From Beutenbergia cavernae DSM 12333 (GTDB lineage: Bacteria > Actinomycetota > Actinomycetes > Actinomycetales > Beutenbergiaceae): a DNA stretch of 64,000 bases. Below the pieces are notes generated by a model, which had not been told where the DNA came from, ran no database searches, and was given only the letters and a program-made list of their open reading frames with translations. Below are positions 54,901 through 63,103 of this stretch, piece after piece. Every line of letters starts with the position of its first letter. Positions within the stretch are counted from its first letter, which is position 1. Both the position numbers and the translations under genes were made by a program. The DNA is taken from NCBI RefSeq assembly GCF_000023105.1, contig NC_012669.1, positions 1,736,001 to 1,800,000 on the forward strand. The letters are read 5' to 3'.

Positions 54901-55169
54901 AGCCCCGACGTCTCCGTGTCGATCCGGGCGGTAGCTGCGGCGTCCTGCGCGGGGGCGTCGTCGGCGAGCCGCGTCTGGACCTGCACGCCGGACGCCGTCG
55001 GCGGTGCCTCCTCGATCGTCTGGCGGGAGCCGGCCTCCGCGGAGACCACCACGAACCCGAGGGCACCGGCGCCCACGCCCGCCACGAGAGCCACGAGCAC
55101 GCCGAGCAGCGCGAGGAGGCCCAGCTGGGAGCGGGCGCGCCGGCGCAGCAGTGCTGCCGTCGTGACCAC
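51897..55169 (-). CDS. FtsX-like ABC permease 2
   Basis: The 1090-residue membrane protein has the same duplicated layout as its neighbour: an N-terminal membrane segment, an extracytoplasmic domain (about 45-270), a middle membrane cluster (about 280-480), a second large extracytoplasmic domain (about 500-930) and a final FtsX-like membrane domain. Two cysteines (CSTDPDGALTSC) in the second domain could form an external disulfide. A GTG start at 55169 follows AGGGGG. It is the first gene of the four-gene locus. Confidence 0.87.
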   Translation of the reverse strand: MVTTAALLRRRARSQLGLLALLGVLVALVAGVGAGALGFVVVSAEAGSRQTIEEAPPTASGVQVQTRLADDAPAQDAAATARIDTETSGLPAVVDRSIRTGPLDVLAVAEEAPEVAQRVVAGADDALAERAHLTDGAWPEPVTGEGAGTEETPLQGVLHALAAESLGAGVGDVLALGGEDAVHVVVAGLWEPDDGADPAWFGERVVVTGSSPADRGALGPLMLPESSLAAVPTQPFVRWTVRADAQRVVPADLAPLARALERIPAALDDEPGVVLRGATTTGTGAQELAATAAALGAVRGTVAVPLLVLAVVSALAIWQIVGLLVTVRSTETDLLTARGATRGQILGASFAEALAVAVPGAAVGTAAAWLLLAAGPAGAGPATALVTGVGAATALVVVVIMLATSAADAASSHGRRTAEASGRARTATTGAAVALVTAAAAIGVWQLWRYGDPVVTRPDGSVTVDPVSAAAPALALLTGGLLALGLVGPVSSFAARIATRTRGTWPVQPARQVARRVAVYAVPVLLLVLATGSASLAAAFTGTWTSVRASATALGSGTDLRVPGHSVTYVSASTPPLGLPELAELPGARDAAPVWSLAASVDDVPVTGLAVPAEGIAGAVVAPEALFDASAVAAALDDAAALPGIELPAGTESLDLTATLQVLARSSGDLVFGGSAHRDGTVRVWFASDDGEVLVRDAGTLVARAEPDVHCSTDPDGALTSCTEDPATPGLGEPVSETFDVPVPADTAGWRVVAIDLGIRTPPRAADLTFTVDELSIDGDALELPEGWELHTSTEAGAGLEPMQPLGLTGTLAAADPASFALAAPALETARLMPVHPDAVPLAVSTAAADAFGWSSGDDVTLAVDGTDVRARVAAVVPLVPGSRAAESILTTPQALAGTLLASGTSPSLPAEVWIASDAPAETAAAVGNVRGTDAPAVLSADADADPVTGPALDMFWLTAGAAAALAIAGTGAVVVALARSRRGEVVVLRAIGESPTDQARSRSTEVLAVTLAAIVAGGVVGLALSWLVVPPLAATAASSLPLEVALRVDAGWALAAGGALVVAVAAIALAHGAHVRSQARDTEWREEIR

Positions 55170-55202
55170 GCAACCCCCTCGACTGAGCCTGAGAGCGGGA
55201 GC

Positions 55203-56123
55203 CTAGCGTCCGGCGGCGGCCGCCGCGGACGTTTCGGAGCGGTCGTCCGCCCTCGCCTCGAGTGCCGTCGTCACGGCGAGGAGCCGCGCCCGGAGGCTCT
55301 GCGCCCGGGCCGCGAACGTCCGCTGGTGCGCGACGTACTCCGCCTTCCCCTCCGGGGTCTCGATGCGGATCGGCTCGTACCCCCACTGCTCGAGGTCGTA
55401 GGGGGAGGCCCGCATGTCGACCTGGCGGATCTCGCGGGCCAGGTCGAACGTCGCGAGGAGCAGCTCGCCGGGGACGGCCGGACCGAGGTGCGTCGCGACC
55501 CGGTAGAGGTCCATGTTCGCGTGCAGGCAGCCGGGCTGCTCGAGCTCGAGCTGCGTCGCGCGCGTCGGCTGATGGGCGTTGCGGGGCCGGGCCTGCGGGG
55601 TGAAGAAGCGGAACGCGTCGTAGTGCGTGCACCGGATGCCGTGCTCCTGGACGACGGCGTCGGTCCCGTCCTCGCCGAGGCGCAGCTCGAGCGGGTGCCG
55701 GTGCTCGCCGGGGCGCTCCCGGTAGACCATCGCCCACTCGTGCAGCCCGAAGCACCCGGTCACCGGCCGGCGCTCCGCCGTCGCCGCGAGCAGCGCCGCG
55801 TAGTGCGTCACGGCCCGGCCCCGCTCGTGCACGAACGCCCCGACGTCGAGGCGCGCGGCGCCGTCGTCGTCCATCCGGTACCACCTGGCGTCGGCGAACG
55901 GCGTGCCGGCGGCGTCGGCGAGGCGGGTCCCGACGCCGGGGTGCCAGCGGGCGAGCACGCCGGGCTTGGTGGGGTAGTAGGTGAAGAGGAAGTCGTCGAC
56001 GGGGTGGGTCTCGCCCCGGGCGCGGCGTGCCGTGTGCGCCGCGGTGCGCTCACCGGCGCCCGCCGCGTGGGCACGCGCGGCTTCCTCCCACACCGGGCGG
56101 GGGAGCGTCGAGGGGACGGTCAT
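55203..56123 (-). CDS. Conserved actinobacterial protein, often auto-labelled 3-methyladenine DNA glycosylase
   Basis: The 306-residue soluble protein contains segments such as HPVDDFLFTYYPTKPGVLAR, FGLHEWAMVYR and GCLHANMDLYR, which recur in actinobacterial relatives. From memory those relatives carry the name 3-methyladenine DNA glycosylase, but I see no glycosylase motif that supports it. The conserved His, Tyr and Cys residues suggest an enzyme. Its ATG overlaps the stop of the membrane acyltransferase-like gene (ATGA), so the two are coupled. Confidence 0.75.
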   Translation of the reverse strand: MTVPSTLPRPVWEEAARAHAAGAGERTAAHTARRARGETHPVDDFLFTYYPTKPGVLARWHPGVGTRLADAAGTPFADARWYRMDDDGAARLDVGAFVHERGRAVTHYAALLAATAERRPVTGCFGLHEWAMVYRERPGEHRHPLELRLGEDGTDAVVQEHGIRCTHYDAFRFFTPQARPRNAHQPTRATQLELEQPGCLHANMDLYRVATHLGPAVPGELLLATFDLAREIRQVDMRASPYDLEQWGYEPIRIETPEGKAEYVAHQRTFAARAQSLRARLLAVTTALEARADDRSETSAAAAAGR

Positions 56124-57241
56124 GGCCGCGTGCCCGGCGGGTAGACGGGCGGCGTGCGCTCGCGGGTGGCGGCGTCGGCGGCCACTTTGAGCAGCCGTTC
56201 GAGCGGACCGCGGCCCAGCGTGAGCTGCCACACCAGCGCGAAGACGATGCAGCCGAGGCCGATCACGAGCAGCGGGCCGTTCGACGTCGGGTACCAGACG
56301 GCGTCGGAGCCCACGATCGCGATCGCGACGATCTGGATCGTGTACACGGTGAGCGACATCGCGCCGGTGGCGGCGATCGGCCGCAGCGCGACGGCGCCCA
56401 CGACGCCACGCGTCGCGAGGAGGCACAGCCCGAGGACGGCGACGGCGACGCCGATGTTCCCGGCCATCTCGAACATCGATGACGAGTGCGGCTCCGTCGA
56501 GACGAGCACGCCGGGCCACGACGTCGTGTCGGCGCCCGTGACGTCGGCCAGCACGACGCCGAGACCGTACGCGACGACGGCCAGGGCGGCCCCGGCGCCG
56601 ACGAACCACCACTGGGTGGCCAAGCGGCCGAGGCCGAGCCGCCCGACGGCGAGGCCCACGAGCAGGTACGCGATCCACACGAGCGCCGGGTAGTACCCGG
56701 TGAGCAGCTCGCCGACGACGAGCGTCGGCTGCGTCGGCTCGACGGTCCCGGTCAGCGACTCGCGCAGGCCAAGCACGAGCGGCGACCCGACGACGAGCAC
56801 GGCGGCGGCGACGGCGAGCAGGGCCGGCGGGCGCAGGCGCAGGAACGGCAGCGCCATGACGAACAGGAACGCGTACGTCGGCAGGATCACGGCGACGGGG
56901 GTGCCCAGCAGCATCAAGGCCCACCCGAGGACGAGGATGATCCCCGAGCGCACGACGATCTTGACGCGTGCGCGACGCATCGCGACGGCGTCGCCGGGAA
57001 CGACGGAACGCGTGATGAACGCCAGCCCCACGCCGGCCAGCATCGCGAACAGGGCCGACGAGCGTCCGTCGACCACCCACATCCACTGGGAGCCCCATCC
57101 GTCCCCGGCCGGATGGTGCCCCGTCCCGAGGTGCGCGACGAACATGCCGAGGACCGCGAGGCCGCGCGCGACGTCGACGCCCTCGATGCGCGCGCCCGTG
57201 CGCGCGGCGCGAGGGCGCGAGGAGGCGACGGTCTGGGTCAC
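56120..57241 (-). CDS. Heparan-alpha-glucosaminide N-acetyltransferase/DUF418-like membrane protein
   Basis: The 373-residue protein has about ten membrane segments. The N-terminal IEGVDVARGLAVLGMFVAHLG is the hallmark of membrane acyltransferases of the DUF1624/DUF418 type, and a late DUF418-like segment (IAATGAMSLTVYTIQI) follows. Such proteins probably move acyl groups across the membrane to cell-surface glycans; no substrate is known here. The GTG at 57241 lies 6 nt after a TACCCT (-10-like), consistent with a leaderless mRNA; a GTG at 57268 is the longer alternative. It is divergent to the methyltransferase gene. Confidence 0.82.
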   Translation of the reverse strand: MTQTVASSRPRAARTGARIEGVDVARGLAVLGMFVAHLGTGHHPAGDGWGSQWMWVVDGRSSALFAMLAGVGLAFITRSVVPGDAVAMRRARVKIVVRSGIILVLGWALMLLGTPVAVILPTYAFLFVMALPFLRLRPPALLAVAAAVLVVGSPLVLGLRESLTGTVEPTQPTLVVGELLTGYYPALVWIAYLLVGLAVGRLGLGRLATQWWFVGAGAALAVVAYGLGVVLADVTGADTTSWPGVLVSTEPHSSSMFEMAGNIGVAVAVLGLCLLATRGVVGAVALRPIAATGAMSLTVYTIQIVAIAIVGSDAVWYPTSNGPLLVIGLGCIVFALVWQLTLGRGPLERLLKVAADAATRERTPPVYPPGTRP

Positions 57242-57281
57242 CGGGTCAGGGTAACCAGCGAGGTCCACCGGCGTCGGGCCG

Positions 57282-57337
57282 CGACCAGGTGATGAGTCGC
57301 GCCGGCGCGGCAGCGAACGTGACCCGTCGCCTGGTCG
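57282..57337. repeat. Imperfect inverted repeat, 17-nt arms
   Basis: Arms 57282-57298 and 57321-57337 pair at 14 of 17 positions as DNA; two of the three mismatches would be G-U pairs in RNA. It lies between divergent genes, so it is not a terminator for either. Its role is unknown. Confidence 0.5.
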
Positions 57338-57398
57338 GGCGCACCGAGCGGGCCGGGGCGGCCGGTCCTACCATCGAGGCAACGAGGCGGAGGTAGGC

Positions 57399-58250
57399 AT
57401 GGGCGTGACGGCGAGGGTTCAGGGCGCGGAGGCCGCGGGGCCGTCAGGCGAGCGCGCCCGGTACACGCACGGGCACCACGAGAGCGTGCTGCGCTCCCAC
57501 ACGTGGCGCACGGCCGCGAACTCCGCCGCGTACCTCCTGCCCGAGCTCGCCGAGGGGATGGACGTGCTCGACGTCGGGTGCGGTCCGGGCACGATCACCG
57601 CGGACCTCGGAAAGTACGTCGCGCCGGGGCGCGTGGTCGGGATCGACACCGCCGAGGACGTCCTGGTCCGGGCCGCGGAGTTCGCCGCGGCGCGCGACGT
57701 CGACAACGTGCTGTTCGAGACCGGCGATGTGTACGCGCTCGGCTACTCCGGCGGCAGCTTCGACGTCGTCCACGCCCACCAGGTGCTCCAGCACCTGGGC
57801 GACCCGGTCGCGGCGCTGCGGCAGATGCGGCGCGTGCTGCGCCCCGGCGGCGTGCTCGCCGTCCGCGATGCCGACTACGGGGCGATGCGGTGGTACCCCG
57901 AGGTGCCGGCGCTCGACGACTGGCAGCGGCTCTACCGGGCCGTCGCGCGGCGCAACGGCGGCGAGCCGGATGCCGGACGGCGTGTGCTGGCGTGGGTGCG
58001 CGAGGCGGGGTTCGACGACGTGACGCCGAGCTCGAGCACCTGGTGCTTCGCAGAGCCAGACCTGCGCGAGTGGTGGTCCGGGCTGTGGGCGGACCGGCTG
58101 ACCAAGTCCGCGTTCGCCGCGCACGCCAAGAAGACCGGACTCGCCGACGACGCCGAGCTCGCGCGTCTCGCGGCCGGCTTCCGCGAGTGGGGCGAGGACC
58201 CGGACGGCTGGTTCGTCGTCGTGCACGGCGAGGTGCTCGCCCGGCGCTAG
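57399..58250 (+). CDS. SAM-dependent methyltransferase
   Basis: The 283-residue class I methyltransferase has motif I VLDVGCGPGTIT, the acidic motif II end VGIDTAED, and motifs III-IV (FDVVHAHQVLQHL, RVLRPGGVLAV), as in the UbiE-like group. The substrate is unknown. GGAGG lies upstream of the ATG. Its last 4 bases overlap the convergent hydrolase gene. Confidence 0.88.
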   Translation: MGVTARVQGAEAAGPSGERARYTHGHHESVLRSHTWRTAANSAAYLLPELAEGMDVLDVGCGPGTITADLGKYVAPGRVVGIDTAEDVLVRAAEFAAARDVDNVLFETGDVYALGYSGGSFDVVHAHQVLQHLGDPVAALRQMRRVLRPGGVLAVRDADYGAMRWYPEVPALDDWQRLYRAVARRNGGEPDAGRRVLAWVREAGFDDVTPSSSTWCFAEPDLREWWSGLWADRLTKSAFAAHAKKTGLADDAELARLAAGFREWGEDPDGWFVVVHGEVLARR

Positions 58251-59107
58251 CGTCCGCCGTCGTCCCACCACTCGCTCAGCAGCGGCAGCACGACGTCGGC
58301 GTGCATGGCGCCCAGGTGGTCGAGGCCGTCGAGCAGCCGCACGCTCCACCCGGCCGCCTCGAGCTCGGGAGCGGTGCGGCGCAGGGTCTCCGCGATGGGC
58401 ACCCGGACGCCGCCCCAGTCGGGACCGTAGGAGATGTCGTCGTCCGCCCCGGCGAACGCCAGGCGAGGGATCGTCAAGGCCTCCGCGACCCGGCGGTCGT
58501 CGAAACCCTGGAGGGCCTCGTACAGCGTGACGAACTGGCGCGTCTGCTGCTCGTCGGTCCGGATCTCCGCGGTGTCCCAGTCGCCGGGCGTCACCTCGTG
58601 CTCCGCGGCTGGTTCCGGGGGCGTCGCAGCCCGCTCGTGGGAGGCCCGGGTCACGGCGAGCATCGCGTCGTAGGGACCGTCGACCGGCGGGAAGCCGCCC
58701 ATCGCGAGCCTCGTGAGGCGGTCGGTGCGGGCCGCGACCTGCAGCCCGGCGAGCGCGAGCCAGGAGTACCCGACGTAGGCGAAGCCGTCGGCGCCGGCGG
58801 CGTCGGCGATCGCGACGACGTCCGCCACGAGGTTCTCCGGCGTCAGCGTGTCCGGTGCGGGGTGGGCGAGCCGGTGTCCGGTGACGTCGGCGGTCACCAC
58901 GCACGCGCGCTCGGCCAGGGCGACGGCGAGCTTCAGCCCGTAGTCGGGGTCGCCGCCCCAGGCGCGCAGGTTGTCGGCCTCAGCGGGAGGCAGCCGGCGC
59001 GTGCGCTCCGGGAGCACGAGGTGGGCACCGGCGCCCCAGGCGCGGACCTCGAGGAGGCTGCCGTCGTGGAGGACGGCGGTGGTCGTGTGATCTGGTTCGG
59101 TCGCCAT
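58247..59107 (-). CDS. Alpha/beta hydrolase-fold protein
   Basis: The 286-residue protein has the fold's order of strands and a nucleophile elbow written GYSWLALAG rather than the usual G-x-S-x-G. The probable acid (FAGADDD) and His (DGLDHLGAMH) are present, so it may still be active. The substrate is unknown. It is divergent to a double-MerR regulator across a 52-nt gap that contains an inverted repeat, and the regulator probably controls it. Confidence 0.8.
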   Translation of the reverse strand: MATEPDHTTTAVLHDGSLLEVRAWGAGAHLVLPERTRRLPPAEADNLRAWGGDPDYGLKLAVALAERACVVTADVTGHRLAHPAPDTLTPENLVADVVAIADAAGADGFAYVGYSWLALAGLQVAARTDRLTRLAMGGFPPVDGPYDAMLAVTRASHERAATPPEPAAEHEVTPGDWDTAEIRTDEQQTRQFVTLYEALQGFDDRRVAEALTIPRLAFAGADDDISYGPDWGGVRVPIAETLRRTAPELEAAGWSVRLLDGLDHLGAMHADVVLPLLSEWWDDGGR

Positions 59108-59109
59108 GC

Positions 59110-59146
59110 TTCAACCGTAGAATTCACGTGCTGTTGAGGGTTGGAA
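59110..59146. promoter_or_regulatory. Inverted repeat between the hydrolase and MerR-type genes
   Basis: TTCAACC (59110-59116) and GGTTGGAA (59139-59146) form arms separated by 22 nt in the short gap between the divergent starts 59107 and 59160. MerR-type regulators often bind such long-spaced repeats in their own promoters. Confidence 0.4.
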
Positions 59147-59159
59147 TGCGGGGGGTCGG

Positions 59160-59864
59160 ATGCGCATCGGGGACGTCGCCGGGCCGGCCGGTGTGTCGAC
59201 CCAGCACGTCCGCGACCTGGAGCGCCTCGAGATCATCCCGAGGTCGGTCAGGTCAGCCAACGGCTACCGGTCCTACACGCGGACCCACAGCACCGCCGTC
59301 GTCGCCTATCGCGCCCTGGTGGCCGGCTTCGGCGTCGCGCAGGCGCGGGCGGTGATGCGTGCCGTGACGGCCGACGACGTCGAGCGCGCTCTCGAGCTGG
59401 TCGACCTCGGTCACGTGGCACAGCAGGGAGCGCGGGAGACGGTGCGGCTCGCGTCCCGCGCCCTCGACGCGCTCGCGGCCGAGCCGGAGCGCGACGTGCG
59501 TGCCGAGGACGACATGACGGTCGGCGAGCTCGCCGGCGCCCTGGGCGTGCGGACCTCGACCCTGCGGTCGTGGGAGGCGTACCGGCTGCTCGTCCCGGCC
59601 CGCGACGCACGTTCCGGGCACCGCCGGTACTCGCCCGACATCGTCCGCGCCGCGCGCATCGTGCACCAGCTGCGCCTGCAGGGGGTGCGGCCGGCCCAGA
59701 TCCGCGCCGTGCTCGCGGCCGCGCCCGCGGGGGGCGAGGTCGTCGAGCTGCGACGGGTCATGGCCGAGCGCCGGGGCGCCCTGGGGGCGGCGTCGCTCGC
59801 GATGCTGGACGCGGCGGCGGCCCTGCGCGACCATCTGGCGGCCCGGCAGGCGGATACGTCCTAG
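59160..59864 (+). CDS. MerR-family regulator with two MerR-type DNA-binding domains
   Basis: The 234-residue protein holds two MerR-like winged helices in tandem: residues about 1-70 (MRIGDVAGPAGVSTQHVRDL, then NGYRSYT) and about 118-190 (MTVGELAGALGVRTSTLRSW, then SGHRRYS). Classical MerR proteins have one. The layout resembles regulators named TioE-like in antibiotic clusters; that link is from memory. It is divergent to the alpha/beta hydrolase, its likely target. Its stop codon overlaps the promoter of the FAH gene. Confidence 0.88.
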   Translation: MRIGDVAGPAGVSTQHVRDLERLEIIPRSVRSANGYRSYTRTHSTAVVAYRALVAGFGVAQARAVMRAVTADDVERALELVDLGHVAQQGARETVRLASRALDALAAEPERDVRAEDDMTVGELAGALGVRTSTLRSWEAYRLLVPARDARSGHRRYSPDIVRAARIVHQLRLQGVRPAQIRAVLAAAPAGGEVVELRRVMAERRGALGAASLAMLDAAAALRDHLAARQADTS

Positions 59865-59867
59865 GTT
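59862..59867 (+). promoter_or_regulatory. -10 element of the FAH gene (leaderless start)
   Basis: TAGGTT lies 7 nt before the ATG at 59875, the spacing seen for leaderless actinobacterial genes. It includes the TAG stop of the regulator gene. No ribosome binding site is visible for the FAH gene. Confidence 0.5.
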
Positions 59868-59874
59868 GGGCGAC

Positions 59875-60648
59875 ATGCGCATCGCCCGGTTCACGTCAGG
59901 CTCGGATCCCAGGTACGCGATCGTCGACGGCGAGGGAGACGACGCGGAGCTGGTCGTCGTCACCGGCGACCCGCTGTTCGCCGAGCTCCAGCCGACCGGG
60001 CAGCGGCTCCCGCTCGACGCCGTCCGCCTCCTCGCGCCGGTCATCCCGCGCTCGAAGGTGGTCGGGATCGGGCGCAACTACGCGGAGCACGCCGCGGAGC
60101 TCGGGAACGAGGTGCCCACCGACCCCCTCGTGTTCCTCAAGCCGAACACCGCCGTCGTCGGCCCGGACGACCCGATCGTGCTGCCGCCGTACTCGGCGGA
60201 CGTCCACTACGAGGGCGAGCTCGCCGTCGTCATCTCCCGGCTGTGCAAGGACGTGCCGGTGGAGCGCGTCCCCGAGGTGGTGCTCGGCTACACGTGCGCC
60301 AACGACGTGACGGCGCGTGACCAGGGCGCGACCGGGCCGTGGACGCTGAAGAAGGCGTTCGACACGTCGTGCCCGCTCGGGCCGTACCTCGTGACGGGTC
60401 TGGACGTGAGCGACGTGCGGGTCACGACGGCGCTCGACGGCGAGGTGGTGCAGGACGGCCGGACGTCGCAGATGGTGCGCACCGTGCCGGAGCTCGTGGC
60501 GTACGTGTCGAGCATCTTCACGCTGCTGCCGGGGGACGTCATCCTCACCGGGACGCCGGCCGGCGTCGGGCCGATGCAGCCCGGTCAGCGGGTCGAGGTC
60601 ACCGTCGAGGGGATCGGCACGCTCGGCAACCCCGTCGTCCGCCGCTGA
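59875..60648 (+). CDS. Fumarylacetoacetate-hydrolase-family protein
   Basis: The 257-residue enzyme has the FAH fold with the metal-binding acidic residues (DVHYEGELAVVI and CANDVTARD) and the loop GIGRNYAEHAAE. Members hydrolyse C-C bonds in, or decarboxylate, 2-oxo acids such as acylpyruvates. The ending ILTGTPAGVGPMQPGQ is typical. It lies directly upstream of gltX, an arrangement I recall from other Micrococcales. It is separated from gltX by the repeat array at 60651-60784. Confidence 0.9.
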   Translation: MRIARFTSGSDPRYAIVDGEGDDAELVVVTGDPLFAELQPTGQRLPLDAVRLLAPVIPRSKVVGIGRNYAEHAAELGNEVPTDPLVFLKPNTAVVGPDDPIVLPPYSADVHYEGELAVVISRLCKDVPVERVPEVVLGYTCANDVTARDQGATGPWTLKKAFDTSCPLGPYLVTGLDVSDVRVTTALDGEVVQDGRTSQMVRTVPELVAYVSSIFTLLPGDVILTGTPAGVGPMQPGQRVEVTVEGIGTLGNPVVRR

Positions 60649-60650
60649 CC

Positions 60651-60784
60651 ACCCTTCGCGAGAGGTTCGTGGCCCGTTCGCGAGAGGTTCGTGGCCCGTT
60701 CGCGAGAGGTTCGTGGCCCACGGATCCTCTCGCGGTTGCGCAGGAAACCTCTCGCGGTCGCGCAGAAAACCTCTCGCGAAGGGT
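60651..60784. repeat. Repeat family B array, three direct and three inverted units
   Basis: Three direct 22-nt units (TTCGCGAGAGGTTCGTGGCCCG and a one-base variant, described in pieces at 60655-60676, 60677-60698 and 60699-60720) are followed by three inverted copies of the core (CCTCTCGCG). The outer ends ACCCTTCGCGAGAGGTT (60651-60667) and its complement (60768-60784) pair perfectly over 17 bp, so the whole array can fold into one nested hairpin. It starts 2 nt after the FAH stop and ends before the gltX promoter. Confidence 0.85.
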
Positions 60785-60800
60785 GGGGACGGGCCGCGGC

Positions 60801-60806
60801 TAGGCT
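60801..60806 (+). promoter_or_regulatory. -10 element of gltX (leaderless or near-leaderless)
   Basis: TAGGCT lies 9 nt before the gltX ATG at 60816, leaving room for a leader of only 2-3 nt. No ribosome binding site is seen. Confidence 0.45.
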
Positions 60807-60815
60807 GGCCGCATC

Positions 60816-62315
60816 ATGAGCACCCCCGCTGCGCCGTCCGCCGTGCGCGTTCGTTTCTGCCCCTCGCCCACCGGCACGCCGCACGTCGGCCTCGTCCGGA
60901 CCGCCCTGTTCAACTGGGCTCACGCGCGCCACACCGGCGGCACGTTCGTGTTCCGGATCGAGGACACCGACGCCGCCCGCGACTCCGAGGACAGCTACCG
61001 CCAGATCCTCGACGCGCTGCGCTGGCTCGGCCTGGACTGGGACGAGGGCGTCGAGGTCGGGGGACCGCACGAGCCCTACCGGCAGTCGCAGCGGATGGAC
61101 ATCTACGCCGACGTCGTCGCGCGGCTGCTGGATGCCGGCCACGCCTACGAGTCGTTCTCGACGCCGGAGGAGGTCGAGGCGCGGAACGTGGCGTCGGGCC
61201 GTCCGACCCAGAAGGGCTACGACAACCACGACCGGCACCTCTCGGACGACGAGCGCGCCGCGTTCCGCGCGGCCGGCCGCGAGCCGACGATCCGCCTGCG
61301 GATGCCGGAGGACGACATCACGTTCACGGATCTGGTGCGCGGTGAGGTGACGTTCGCCGCCGGCGAGGTGCCGGACTACGTGCTCGTCCGGGCTGGCGGC
61401 AAGCCGTTGTACACGCTCGTCAACCCCGTGGACGACGCGCTCATGGGCATCACGCACGTCCTGCGCGGGGAGGACCTGCTGTCCTCCACGCCGCGGCAGA
61501 TCGCGCTGTACCGCGCGCTCGCGGAGCTGGGCGTCGGCGACGGCGAGCCGACGTTCGCGCACCTCCCGCTCGTGCGCGGCGAGGGCAACCGCAAGCTGTC
61601 GAAGCGCGACCCCGAGTCGGACCTGTTCCTGCACCGCCGCCGGGGGTTCACCCCGGAGGGTCTGCTCAACTACCTGGCGCTGCTGGGCTGGTCGATCGGC
61701 CCGGACCGCGACGTGTTCTCGATGCCGGAGATGGTCGAGGCGTTCGACGTCGCGGACATCAACCCCAACCCGGCCCGCTTCGACCTCGCGAAGGCGGAGG
61801 CGATCAACGCCGCGCACGTGCGGCTGCTCGCCCCGGAGGACTTCGCCGCGCGGCTCGTGCCGTACCTGCACGCCGCGGGCGTCGTGGTGGCCGACTCCTA
61901 CGCCGACCTCCCGCCCGAGTCCCGTGCGTTGCTCGACGCCGGCGCGCCGCTGGTGCAGGAGCGCATGGTCCTCCTGGGGGAGGCTCCCGGGATGCTGGGC
62001 TTCCTGTTCACCGCCGACGACGCCGTGACGGTCGAGGACGACGCGCGGGCGGCCCTCACCGACGACGCCGGCGCGATCCTCGACGCAGCCGTCGCGGCTC
62101 TCGAGGGCGTCGAGCCGTTCGAGGCGCAGCCGATCCAGGACGCGTTGCGCGCCGCGATCGTCGACGGGCTCGGGATCAAGCCCCGAATCGCGTTCACGCC
62201 GCTGCGGGTCGCCGTCACGGGTCGCCGGGTGTCGCCGCCGCTGTTCGAGTCGATGGAGATCCTCGGCCGGGACGCGGCGCTCGCGCGGCTGCGGCGGCTC
62301 CGGGCGAGCCTGTGA
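60816..62315 (+). CDS. gltX: Glutamyl-tRNA synthetase
   Basis: The 499-residue class I synthetase charges tRNA-Glu with glutamate for translation. It has the HIGH-like motif PTGTPHVGL, the KMSKS-like motif RKLSKRD, the intervening [11 protein letters not shown], and a C-terminal anticodon-binding domain. The length is normal. The start gives a short N-terminus before the first strand. The last bases overlap the next gene (GTGA at 62312-62315). Confidence 0.97.
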   Translation: MSTPAAPSAVRVRFCPSPTGTPHVGLVRTALFNWAHARHTGGTFVFRIEDTDAARDSEDSYRQILDALRWLGLDWDEGVEVGGPHEPYRQSQRMDIYADVVARLLDAGHAYESFSTPEEVEARNVASGRPTQKGYDNHDRHLSDDERAAFRAAGREPTIRLRMPEDDITFTDLVRGEVTFAAGEVPDYVLVRAGGKPLYTLVNPVDDALMGITHVLRGEDLLSSTPRQIALYRALAELGVGDGEPTFAHLPLVRGEGNRKLSKRDPESDLFLHRRRGFTPEGLLNYLALLGWSIGPDRDVFSMPEMVEAFDVADINPNPARFDLAKAEAINAAHVRLLAPEDFAARLVPYLHAAGVVVADSYADLPPESRALLDAGAPLVQERMVLLGEAPGMLGFLFTADDAVTVEDDARAALTDDAGAILDAAVAALEGVEPFEAQPIQDALRAAIVDGLGIKPRIAFTPLRVAVTGRRVSPPLFESMEILGRDAALARLRRLRASL

Positions 62316-63103
62316 CGGCGCCCGACGGCGTGACCGGCGTCCTGTTCGACATCGACGACACGCTCGTCGACACGCGGACCGCGTTCGCCGTCGCGCTGGA
62401 CGCCGTCGTCGACGCCTACCTGCCCGGACTGGGCGCCCCCGAACGGGCCGAGGTCCTCGCGATGTGGCGTGCCGACACCGGCCGCTACTACAAGGCCTAC
62501 ATTCGTGGCGAGCTCACGCAGACGGCGCAGCGCCACGCCCGTGCCCAGCAGATCCTCGACGCGTTCGGTGGTCCGACGCTCGACGACGCCGGGCTCGCCG
62601 CGTGGGACCAGGTGTATCTCGCGGCGTTCGCCGACGGATGGGTGGCCCACCCGGAGGCGGTGGAGGTCGTCGGCCAGCTCCGGGAGGCCGGGATCGCCGT
62701 CGGCGCCCTGACGAACGCCACCCGCGAGATGCAGGTGCTCAAGCTCGAGCGCACGGGGTTCTCCGACCTCCCGCTGCTCCTCACGGTGGACGACCTCGGC
62801 GTCGGCAAGCCCGACCCGCGCGTGTTCCTCGAGGCGGTGCGGCTTCTCGGCACGAGCCCGGGGGAGACGGTCTACGTCGGGGACGAGCTCGACACCGACG
62901 CGTTCGGCGCCCGCGACGCCGGGCTGCGCGGGGTGTGGCTCGACCGCCCAGGAAACCGTCGGGGCGGGCCGCACATCGAGGATCCCGAGCTCGCCGCCGC
63001 CGAGGGCATCCCGGTTCTCGCCTCGCTGGACGAGCTTCCCAGCCTCTTGGGCGTCGCGCCCCGAGCAGACGCCGTGACGCGCGTCAGCCCGCCGACGCGC
63101 TGA
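62312..63103 (+). CDS. HAD-superfamily hydrolase
   Basis: The 263-residue phosphatase has the HAD motifs: [11 protein letters not shown] (nucleophile Asp), ALTNA (motif II), GKPDP (motif III Lys) and [10 protein letters not shown] (motif IV). A helical cap sits between motifs I and II. The substrate is a small phosphorylated metabolite, not identified. It overlaps gltX by 4 nt and the convergent GNAT gene by 20 nt. Confidence 0.9.
   Translation: MTAPDGVTGVLFDIDDTLVDTRTAFAVALDAVVDAYLPGLGAPERAEVLAMWRADTGRYYKAYIRGELTQTAQRHARAQQILDAFGGPTLDDAGLAAWDQVYLAAFADGWVAHPEAVEVVGQLREAGIAVGALTNATREMQVLKLERTGFSDLPLLLTVDDLGVGKPDPRVFLEAVRLLGTSPGETVYVGDELDTDAFGARDAGLRGVWLDRPGNRRGGPHIEDPELAAAEGIPVLASLDELPSLLGVAPRADAVTRVSPPTR

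Noticed and set aside
60655-60720. Three 22-nt direct repeats considered as a CRISPR array
   Set aside because: The units are directly adjacent without spacers, followed by inverted copies, and no cas gene is present.
60779-60800. Sequence AGGGTGGGGAC followed by CCGCGG upstream of gltX, resembling a T-box antiterminator
   Set aside because: The match to the T-box core is partial, no specifier stem is visible, and the likely gltX promoter lies downstream, so this stretch would not be in the gltX mRNA.
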